From positions 1 to 27,159 of IMG/VR virus record IMGVR_UViG_3300045999_003964: a stretch of DNA of 27,159 nucleotides. One strand, given 5' to 3'. The notes beneath the pieces are model-generated. The model searched no databases. It saw nothing but the letters and a program-made list of their open reading frames with translations, and was not told the origin of the DNA. The DNA comes from a virus. Of the stretch, positions 23,001 to 27,159 are shown piece after piece (positions within the stretch are counted from its first letter, which is position 1; every line of letters starts with the position of its first letter). A program made the translations under genes and the position numbers.

Positions 23001-23488
23001 GCCGCCTCCATCCGCCGCCGCAGCGGCTGTAGCGCCCAGGCCCACACCGCGCCACCGGCCACCTTCGCCACGAACTGCAGCGCCACGATGTGCGGCATCA
23101 ACGCGCCGAAGGCCAGCGTCGGGAATACCAGAGAGTCCACTGCCGCGCCGGCCGCGTTCGAGGCATTCGACCTCGCCAGCCATGACCCTCGCATCCTGGC
23201 GAACACCCCCCAGTCGACGACCGCCGCCGCAGTGAAGGCGACCGAAGAAGCCACTGCGATCATCCCCGCTGCCGGGTTCAGCACGTACGTCAACGCGCCC
23301 GTCCCAATGATCAGGGCACCCATCTGCCACACCCGCAGGCGGACATGCAGCAGGTCGCGCAGCGCCAGATCTAGGCCGATCAGGAGGAAGGCATTGATCG
23401 GAGACACCCACGGGCCGAGAACGGCCACAGACAGGTTCGCCAGCACCATGGCCGCTGCGTAGGCAATGATCGCGATCATCGGGGTCAT
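22997..23488 (-). CDS. yhhQ: Queuosine-precursor transporter, YhhQ/VUT family
   Basis: An integral membrane protein of 163 aa with about five or six hydrophobic segments. Diagnostic stretches are MVLANLSVAVLGPWVSPINAF (first helices), INAFLLIGLDLALRDLLHVRL (about 31-51), VLNPAAGMIAVASSVAF, and the family signature RSNASNAAGAAVDSLVFP (about 106-123) followed by VALQFVAKVAGGAVWAW. This RSNxSN...VDS pattern is typical of PF02592/YhhQ, which imports preQ0/preQ1 or queuine across the inner membrane in E. coli. It is shorter than the bacterial protein (about 220 aa), as in phage versions. The ATG overlaps the dpdA-like stop as ATGA; the upstream in-frame extension shadows that gene. Confidence 0.82.
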   Translation of the reverse strand: MTPMIAIIAYAAAMVLANLSVAVLGPWVSPINAFLLIGLDLALRDLLHVRLRVWQMGALIIGTGALTYVLNPAAGMIAVASSVAFTAAAVVDWGVFARMRGSWLARSNASNAAGAAVDSLVFPTLAFGALMPHIVALQFVAKVAGGAVWAWALQPLRRRMEAA

Positions 23489-24162
23489 ATCAACTCCACT
23501 TGCAATGCCATCGGCTTCCATGCCGTCGGCGGGTTCTCTGCATTGATGCGCTTGGCCATGCAGCTGGCGCACACCCTCTGCTCTGCATGATGCAGCGCAA
23601 CATTGGTGCTGTCCGCGCTGGACAGCGGCCACCGTTCTGTTCCCTGGCCCAGCATCCGCATCCCGTGCGTCCACGGCAGTCGGCCAAACTTCCGCGCCAG
23701 GGCGTTGAATGCCTCGTCCATCCTGCCGGCCCAGGCCGGCCCGCCAACCTGCCAATACTGGCCCGACGACCCCAGCGCAACGCGCCCCCAGCCGTCCACC
23801 AGTTCCAGCAGGTAGTCGATCGGCAAGCCGAGATGCCAGACAGGCATCCCCAGCGCACGCGGGAATGGCCACGTCTTGACCATCTCGCGCTGTTGCTCGA
23901 CCGACCCGTCGATCACATCAGGCACCACGCCCCAGTGCGGGTGCGCCAGCAGCGGGTCGACCCACTCATAGAACCCGTTGAGGTTGAACTCCGCGCCGCG
24001 GGTCTTGGCAGAGAACGCGCCGTTGTCCAGCATCAGGGACTGCCCGATGCGCAAGCAGGTCTTGAGGCTGTCCGGCCGGGCAAAGCTCACGCAGAAGTGC
24101 TGGCCGGCCATCGACTCCAGCGCCAGCTTCGGCGTGATCGGCGTGCCGTGGAAGTGAATCAC
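23485..24162 (-). CDS. dpdA: DpdA/TGT-like 7-deazaguanine DNA transglycosylase
   Basis: A 225-aa TIM-barrel enzyme related to tRNA-guanine transglycosylases, expected to swap guanine for a 7-deazaguanine base, probably in DNA. Barrel landmarks are HFCVSFARPDS (22-32), SLMLDNGAFSA (42-52; Asp46 where TGTs have DSGGFQ), WGVVPDVIDG (77-86), PVWHLGLPIDYLLELV (107-122), GRVALGSSGQYWQVGG, GRLPWTHGMRMLG (160-172) and PLSSADSTNVALHH (179-192), where Asp184 is a candidate nucleophile. CASC near 198-201 with nearby His may bind zinc. It is shorter than bacterial TGT (about 375 aa). The GTG start has GAGGAG about 7 nt upstream. It heads a chain of ATGA-overlapped genes including yhhQ. The gene symbol is by resemblance. 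Confidence 0.75.
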   Translation of the reverse strand: MIHFHGTPITPKLALESMAGQHFCVSFARPDSLKTCLRIGQSLMLDNGAFSAKTRGAEFNLNGFYEWVDPLLAHPHWGVVPDVIDGSVEQQREMVKTWPFPRALGMPVWHLGLPIDYLLELVDGWGRVALGSSGQYWQVGGPAWAGRMDEAFNALARKFGRLPWTHGMRMLGQGTERWPLSSADSTNVALHHAEQRVCASCMAKRINAENPPTAWKPMALQVELI

Positions 24163-24181
24163 TCATGCTCCTCATAGGTTC

Positions 24182-24240
24182 CCCAAGGGTGACAGCACCT
24201 GTCACTCCTCGCCCGGTCTTGCGACCCAGCGCACCCTGGG
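24182..24240 (-). promoter_or_regulatory. Possible structured RNA leader of the dpdA-yhhQ genes
   Basis: On the minus strand, CCCAGGGTG (24240-24232) can pair with CACCCTTGGG (24191-24182) as nine base pairs with one bulged U, enclosing a GGUC-GCAA-GACC hairpin with a GNRA loop (24226-24215). Alternatively GTGACAG/CTGTCAC (24205-24189) forms a 7-bp hairpin that competes for three of the same bases. Two exclusive folds 20-80 nt upstream of the GTG could regulate translation. I do not recognise a known preQ1 riboswitch class. Confidence 0.35.
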
Positions 24241-24415
24241 GGCGGCGATTCACTCGATGCGGGGCTCGTCGTCACCTTGGCCCCCGCGTCTTGCCCAGTC
24301 CCTCGCCAACAGGCTGGACGGCCCTCCCGGGTGGAGGGAGGCCGGTGTTTCCCGGGTGCGGTCCATGCAGACCCATTTGCTAACGCGCCCTGACGGCCGG
24401 CGCAGAAACGACGAA

Positions 24416-24480
24416 GCCCTTGACCATCCTCCCGGTGAGAACCCCGGACTCGCGGCCGGGGCGGAAGGATGGGCAAGGGC
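24416..24480 (-). other. 65-nt hairpin element with 14-bp outer stem
   Basis: Outer arms GCCCTTG and CAAGGGC pair over 7 bp; after one mismatch CCATCCT pairs with AGGATGG over 7 bp. Inside, CCCCGG/CCGGGG (24442-24447 with 24456-24461) forms a second stem with an 8-nt loop. It is too short and lacks T-arm and anticodon features for a tRNA. It could end terS transcripts, although no U-tract follows, or form a cruciform or RNA element. Confidence 0.5.
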
Positions 24481-24556
24481 TCTGAATGTCGGTTCTCACG
24501 CCAACGGGACGCATTCTGCAGGCTCCGTCAGCGGCTGTCAAGCGCCGCAGCGAGGT

Positions 24557-24683
24557 ATAGGAAATCCCAATGACGCCCCAGGCCCCGCCACCAGCCCAAG
24601 CGGTCTCAGCCCGGGATTTCCGCATCCCCCCAGCACCCGACCAAGGGTTTACCCTGGCTCCAGCCATAGGAAATGCCTATGAC
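24557..24683. repeat. Pair of 18-bp direct repeats flanking an inverted core
   Basis: ATAGGAAATCCCAATGAC (24557-24574) and ATAGGAAATGCCTATGAC (24666-24683) match at 16 of 18 positions, 109 bp apart. The core GGAAATCCC also occurs inverted as GGGATTTCC at 24613-24621, between them. The right copy overlaps the end of terS. Spaced copies of a half-palindromic site suggest binding by a phage or host protein such as a repressor or the terminase; this is inference. Confidence 0.6.
24644..24681. repeat. Three abutting dyad-symmetric sequences at the end of terS
   Basis: AGGGTTTACCCT (24644-24655), GGCTCCAGCC (24656-24665) and CATAGGAAATGCCTATG (24665-24681) are each inverted repeats and lie back to back. 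The last spans the terS TAG stop at 24677-24679. Together they could form a run of short hairpins at the 3' end of the terS mRNA or a protein-binding array. Confidence 0.5.
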
Positions 24684-25159
24684 TCCGACGCCTGACGCTT
24701 CATCTGGGCGTTCTCTAGGATCGCCTGGAGCAGCTTGTCGGCGTGAACCTCCGCCTCCAGTTTGATCGGGTTGTCAGCGTCGCCGGCCACCTGGACCCTC
24801 TCACCGTAGGCTTTCGGCTTGAGCTTGCTGGCGACCCACTTCCTGGCGTCGACCCTGTTCTTCTGCCACGCCACCCAGGCAGAGTCGATCCGAGCCACGC
24901 CCTTGTCGTCCACGACCATCTGCGGCTTCTCGTCCGCCAGCGCCGTGATCTGCGCCGCCAGCGTGTCCGCCTGATCCTCCCGCGCACGCGCGTACTGATC
25001 CGCGAACTCGGGCCGCGCCTTCAGCCACTGGTACACCGTCGAGACCCCGATGCCCTCTGCGGCGCATATGGATGGGAGTGCTTCGCCGTTGGACAGGCGG
25101 GCACAGATGGTGGCGGCGATCTCTGGCGTGTACGTGCTGGGGCGTCCGGTCTTGGGCAT
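24677..25159 (-). CDS. terS: Terminase small subunit (Sf6 gp1-like)
   Basis: A 160-aa DNA-recognition subunit that brings phage DNA to the large terminase. The N-terminal MPKTGRPSTYTPEIAATICAR is followed by a helix-turn-helix (LPSICAAEGIGVSTVYQWLK, about 28-47). A central helical segment for oligomerisation follows (EFADQYARAREDQADTLAAQI), then RVDARKWVASKLKPKAYGER (about 102-121), which closely recalls Sf6 gp1 and related small terminases, and a C-terminal tail for TerL contact. AGGAG lies 6 nt before the ATG. It precedes the repeat-rich gap and is separated from terL by four genes, an uncommon arrangement. Confidence 0.85.
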   Translation of the reverse strand: MPKTGRPSTYTPEIAATICARLSNGEALPSICAAEGIGVSTVYQWLKARPEFADQYARAREDQADTLAAQITALADEKPQMVVDDKGVARIDSAWVAWQKNRVDARKWVASKLKPKAYGERVQVAGDADNPIKLEAEVHADKLLQAILENAQMKRQASES

Positions 25160-25186
25160 GGTGTACTCCTGATGCCTTGTAGGCTA

Positions 25187-25600
25187 TCAGAATGCCTTGC
25201 CGCCGGCCTTGGCCCGGTTCTCGGGCTTGTGGTCGGCCCTGCTGGCGTTGTACTGCAGCTTCTCGGCGATGGCGCCTGGGAGATCGAGGTTGAGCCCGCC
25301 GGCCATGTCGAAGATCCTGATGACTGCGTCGGCGAGCTCCACCTCCAGCATGGGGCGGTTGGGGAGCTTGTCGTCGTAGAGGCCCTTCCTGGCGCCTTCC
25401 ATGGCCTCGCTGATCTCGGAGTGGATCAGGCAGAGCAACTCGCCGATGTTGCGGCCTGAGGCGTTTTTGACGCCTGGGGCGTAGGTGTAGAACCGCTCCT
25501 GGCCGTCGACGTTCCACCATCCTGCGTCCCTGGCAAGCCCGTGGCATGTGCGCTGCAAGCAGAAGCCCGCGGCGCGGATCTCAATGTCGGTGGTGTCCAT
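25187..25600 (-). CDS. MazG-like nucleotide pyrophosphohydrolase (137 aa)
   Basis: An all-alpha NTP pyrophosphatase-type enzyme, predicted to hydrolyse (d)NTPs or alarmone-type nucleotides with Mg2+. The metal-binding signature ExxE...ExxD is present: Glu62 and Glu65 in LIHSEISEAMEG, then Glu88 and Asp91 in EVELADAVIRIFD. The first 50 residues (LQRTCHGLARDAGWWNVDGQ) are an added N-terminal part common in phage versions; the end AKAGGKAF is basic. I start at ATG 25600, overlapping the previous stop by one base; a GTG at 25603 would give a GTGA overlap. It may tune nucleotide pools or blunt a host starvation response; for this phage that is inference. Confidence 0.85.
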   Translation of the reverse strand: MDTTDIEIRAAGFCLQRTCHGLARDAGWWNVDGQERFYTYAPGVKNASGRNIGELLCLIHSEISEAMEGARKGLYDDKLPNRPMLEVELADAVIRIFDMAGGLNLDLPGAIAEKLQYNASRADHKPENRAKAGGKAF

Positions 25601-25998
25601 CACTTCCCCGCGCTGAAGGCCAGGACGTTCTTCAGGACGTAGCCCAGCAGCGGCCAGATCTGCTGGGTGGCGTTCTGCCGGGCGATCTTGCGGCCGATGG
25701 CGGCGTCGAAGTTCTCCGGCGCGGCGCAGGCGCTGGTGCCCACGATCGTGTAGCCGTTGCGCAGGGTGAGCACACAGATGGTCACCAGTTCCAGCGGCGC
25801 CGGGGGCTTGATGCTGCGGCTGTCCGCCATGGTGGCCCAGGCATGGCCCATGAAGCCCTCAGCGGCAGTGAAGCACGTCTCATGGGCGATGGTGGCCTCG
25901 ACGTCCTGCGGCGTGATCCTGGGGGCGTTGAGGCCCTTGCTGCGGATCTCCTGCTCGACGGAGTCGTCGTCCGTCCGCGGCGAGTTGATGTGCATCAT
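25600..25998 (-). CDS. N4 gp49 / Sf6 gp66 family protein (132 aa)
   Basis: Features of PF13876-type proteins: ITPQDVEATIAHETCFTAAEG (about 28-48), then LVTICVLTLRNGYTIVGTSACA (about 71-92), then NFDAAIGRKIARQNATQQIWPL followed by LGYVLK (about 96-123). The NFDxxIGRKIARxNAxxxIWPLxGYxL stretch is the clearest match. The family is frequent in phages and its function is unknown. ATG at 25998 overlaps the preceding TGA as ATGA. It is one of a chain of small genes upstream of the terminase and probably acts early or in host takeover, which I infer only from family distribution. Confidence 0.88.
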   Translation of the reverse strand: MMHINSPRTDDDSVEQEIRSKGLNAPRITPQDVEATIAHETCFTAAEGFMGHAWATMADSRSIKPPAPLELVTICVLTLRNGYTIVGTSACAAPENFDAAIGRKIARQNATQQIWPLLGYVLKNVLAFSAGK

Positions 25999-26249
25999 GC
26001 CGCGAGCGCCACCACGTTGCCGGCCGGGTCGACCTTGACCTCGGGCTCGGGCTCGAACAGGCCCGGCTCCTGAACCGCCTGCTCGACCTTGATGCCCGCG
26101 GGCAGCAGCTTGATCAGGTCCTGCTGGCTGGCCTTGCGCACCGCGTAGGTGGTCCGGGCGGCGTAGGCGAGAGCCTGGGTGCTCTGCGATGCCTCGATGA
26201 GGCGGGCGGGCAGGCCATCGGCCTCCACGACGTAGACGTTGCGTGCCAT
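25995..26249 (-). CDS. Uncharacterised small phage protein (84 aa)
   Basis: I start at the ATG 26249, with AGGAG 6 nt upstream, rather than at 26273. The protein begins MARNVYVVEADGLPARLIEAS, continues QALAYAARTTYAVRKASQQDL, and ends with an acidic EPEPEVKVD stretch and hydrophobic tail. The layout suggests a small α/β domain in the first 60 residues. Similar short proteins lie beside N4 gp49-type genes in phages, with unknown function. The stop forms an ATGA overlap with that gene. Confidence 0.68.
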   Translation of the reverse strand: MARNVYVVEADGLPARLIEASQSTQALAYAARTTYAVRKASQQDLIKLLPAGIKVEQAVQEPGLFEPEPEVKVDPAGNVVALAA

Positions 26250-26264
26250 GAGATGCTCCTCGAT

Positions 26265-26287
26265 TGAACCCACCGGGTTACCCGGCC
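26265..26287 (-). other. Two competing hairpins over the stop of the 75-aa gene
   Basis: AACCC/GGGTT (26267-26279, 3-nt loop) and CCGGG/CCCGG (26273-26285, 3-nt loop) share bases and cannot form together. They span the TAA at 26278-26280 and precede the AGGAG of the next gene. A translational or mRNA-processing role is possible; the evidence is weak. Confidence 0.3.
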
Positions 26288-26505
26288 ACGCGGGGCTGCG
26301 TGACCGAGTTCCGGGGGCCTTTCGATTGTATAGGATCGGAGACGGTTTGCGTACAGTCGCGGTTAGACAACCGGCGCTGCGTCAGCGCCTGGGCGACCGC
26401 CTTGACGGCCGCGTGGTCGTCAGGGTGGACGTACAGGTCCAGCCGCACCAGACCCTGCTCGGCCCGGCGCTGGCGCAGCGCTGCCACGCGCTGGGTGGCG
26501 GTCAT
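26278..26505 (-). CDS. Small phage protein, ribbon-helix-helix-like (75 aa)
   Basis: Begins MTATQRVAALRQRRAEQGLV, then RLDLYVHPDDHAAVKAVAQAL, a basic helix followed by a short strand and an acidic-start helix. This resembles small DNA-associated phage proteins with a RLxLYVHPDDHxxVKxLA motif and an RHH-like fold. The final 25 residues (SDPIQSKGPRNSVTQP) are polar and look like an unstructured tail. The ATG overlaps the preceding TGA as ATGA. DNA binding is a guess from the fold-like pattern. Confidence 0.6.
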   Translation of the reverse strand: MTATQRVAALRQRRAEQGLVRLDLYVHPDDHAAVKAVAQALTQRRLSNRDCTQTVSDPIQSKGPRNSVTQPRVAG

Positions 26506-26846
26506 GCGGCCACCTCAATGTGACGCACCTCATGGCCATCGCGCTCCAGTTGCCGGCGCGCGTCGTCGGCGTCCTTCGCGAGGACGTGCGTCCAGTGATC
26601 CACCGGGCCCTGCATGTAGCTGGTGGTCAGGTCGGCCTTGAACTTGCGCAGCGTGGTCTCCCGCACCCCCACGGTGCCCATCGGGCCGAAGGTGGGCAAC
26701 ACGATGACGTGGTGGAACTCCTCGAAGCTCTTCACGGTGCCGTCGGGGAACACCTCGTCCCAGGCGCGGAGGTCACCGTGAGCCGGCGCACGGCCGATCA
26801 CGCGCGTGTTGACGATGCGGGGCGGGGTGATGCTGAGGTCGTACAT
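26502..26846 (-). CDS. Uncharacterised phage protein (114 aa)
   Basis: The ATG at 26846 is chosen because AGGAG lies 8 nt upstream; a TTG at 26867 would add seven residues. Contents: MYDLSITPPRIVNTRVIGRAP, EFHHVIVLPTFGPMGTVGVRE (about 45-65), then DHWTHVLAKDADDARRQLERD (about 82-102) and a terminal HEVRHIEVA strand. It looks like a small α/β protein, possibly with an ACT- or ferredoxin-like end, but no named family was recognised. It follows a pair of hairpins and joins the next gene by ATGA. Confidence 0.62.
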   Translation of the reverse strand: MYDLSITPPRIVNTRVIGRAPAHGDLRAWDEVFPDGTVKSFEEFHHVIVLPTFGPMGTVGVRETTLRKFKADLTTSYMQGPVDHWTHVLAKDADDARRQLERDGHEVRHIEVAA

Positions 26847-26868
26847 GGGGCTCTCCTGTGTAAACAAT

Positions 26869-26904
26869 GGCCTGGGTCGGTTCCTAGGCCGCTGCTCATG
26901 CAGC
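26869..26904 (-). terminator. Tandem hairpins between zinc-ribbon gene and 114-aa gene
   Basis: On the minus strand, GCTGC-ATGA-GCAGC (26904-26891) is followed directly by GGCCTAGG/CCCAGGCC (26890-26869, one mismatch, 6-nt loop) and then ATTGTTTAC, a loosely U-rich stretch. This may be a weak intrinsic terminator or attenuator ahead of the small-gene chain. Confidence 0.4.
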
Positions 26905-26912
26905 GGGGGGGG

Positions 26913-27119
26913 TCAGAACCCGTAGCGCTCTCCGTACTCGTGGCCCCAGCGGTGGTCGCAGGCGCAGCAGCGGAACTCTGTGCTGCCGTTGCTTTCCGTG
27001 TCGCTGTTGCCGCACTCGGGGCATTCTTCGCCAAAAGCTTGAGCGGCGTCGCGCAGCAGGGCTTGAGGGATCGGCTTGCCGGCGAGAAGGTAGCTGGCGG
27101 CGGCTTGGTCGTAGGTCAT
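26913..27119 (-). CDS. Zinc-ribbon protein (68 aa)
   Basis: The first 30 residues form a helical part (AAASYLLAGKPIPQALLRDAA). A zinc ribbon follows: CPEC at 33-36 and CCAC at 51-54, separated by a polar hairpin (NSDTESNGSTEFR), ending HRWGHEYGERYGF. Two CxxC pairs at this spacing fit a rubredoxin-like knuckle. A GGAG 8 nt upstream supports the ATG. Such proteins may bind nucleic acid or transcription factors, but the target is unknown. It overlaps the end of a preceding gene at the window edge. Confidence 0.65.
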   Translation of the reverse strand: MTYDQAAASYLLAGKPIPQALLRDAAQAFGEECPECGNSDTESNGSTEFRCCACDHRWGHEYGERYGF

Positions 27120-27159
27120 GTCTGCTGCTCCGGTTGGTTCGCTGTCGATGAGTGAACTG
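27116..27159 (-). CDS. Possible 3' end of an upstream gene at the window edge
   Basis: Reading from the edge, a frame without stops ends in TGA that overlaps the zinc-ribbon ATG as ATGA, the same junction used across the operon. Only about 13 codons are visible, so nothing can be said about its product. Confidence 0.35.
   Translation of the reverse strand, partial: VHSSTANQPEQQT

Larger units (their letters stand above)
24163..24676 (-). other. 514-bp stretch with no convincing gene, dense in repeats and hairpins
   Basis: Between terS and the dpdA-like gene I see no ORF with family resemblance or a good start; the minus-strand frames 24159-24476 and 24380-24667 are Arg/Ser/Pro-rich and lack ribosome-binding sites. 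The region holds two near-identical 18-bp direct repeats, three abutting dyads, a 65-nt hairpin, an 8-bp direct repeat CCCGGGTG (24326-24333 and 24351-24358), a CCCTCC/GGAGGG inverted repeat (24322-24338) and a structured leader before dpdA. It could carry regulatory RNA, operators or a packaging site. Confidence 0.6.

Noticed and set aside
24163-24260. Known preQ1 riboswitch
   Set aside because: None of the short conserved loops or A-rich tails of the preQ1 classes that I know is visible; only generic structure is seen.
24416-24480. tRNA gene suggested by a 7-bp acceptor-like stem
   Set aside because: It is only 65 nt, has a continuous second stem instead of a cloverleaf, no T-arm consensus and no anticodon loop.
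24159-24667. Two minus-strand frames (105 and 95 codons) in the terS-dpdA gap
   Set aside because: They are Arg/Ser/Pro-rich, lack ribosome-binding sites and recognisable patterns, and overlap structured repeats.
26320-26370. Minus-strand promoter-like TATACAAT within the 75-aa gene
   Set aside because: No acceptable -35 element at 16-18 bp spacing, and it lies inside a coding frame.
1-27159. CRISPR arrays, rRNA genes, insertion sequences, integrase or att sites
   Set aside because: No regularly spaced repeats, rRNA motifs, transposase or integrase signatures were found on either strand.

Overview
The window is part of the genome of a tailed double-stranded DNA phage, or a prophage, with a GC-rich genome. 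The gene content (co-chaperonin, portal, capsid, gp4-like connector, short tail-fibre genes, no recognisable tape measure, sheath or long-tail genes) points to a podovirus-like virion infecting a GC-rich Gram-negative host. Host and genus cannot be fixed from the sequence. Every gene I support lies on the minus strand and is read from right to left. Neighbouring genes are tightly packed, usually joined by ATGA, GTGA or TGATG stop/start overlaps, as in one long operon. The long plus-strand reading frames look like shadows.

From right to left, 27159-25187 holds small accessory genes: a zinc ribbon, three uncharacterised proteins, an N4 gp49/Sf6 gp66 family protein and a MazG-type NTP pyrophosphohydrolase. 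The small terminase (25159-24677) follows. Next comes a 514-bp stretch without a convincing gene (24676-24163) that is unusually rich in inverted and direct repeats. An overlapping gene chain follows: a DpdA/TGT-like 7-deazaguanine transglycosylase, a YhhQ-type queuosine-precursor transporter and two unknown genes. This module separates terS from terL.

The large terminase (22113-19864) carries an intein inserted exactly at Walker B. Inside the intein, in a different frame, lies an HNH endonuclease gene with its own start and ribosome-binding site. A 1521-residue polyvalent protein follows, with an HExxH domain and an ADP-ribosyltransferase-like domain. The head genes come next: portal, two small proteins, GroES-like co-chaperonin, probable scaffold, two structural or unknown proteins, major capsid protein, a jelly-roll-like structural protein and a basic KxGG-repeat protein. 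Then come connector and tail genes (structural protein, DUF3008-like, DUF6321-like, gp4-like connector with a discoidin-like insert), a free-standing HNH/NUMOD3 homing endonuclease, a zinc-finger protein and two fibre genes. The left edge is a lysis cassette (54-aa protein, HExxH protein, one-TM holin, SAR endolysin cut by the window edge).

Most notable are (i) the DpdA-like plus YhhQ pair, which suggests salvage of a 7-deazaguanine precursor and its insertion into phage DNA without any biosynthesis genes in view; (ii) the terL intein with an out-of-frame nested HNH gene; (iii) the structured region between terS and dpdA; and (iv) the polyvalent toxin/protease-like protein. All family assignments come from reading motifs by eye, with no database search.
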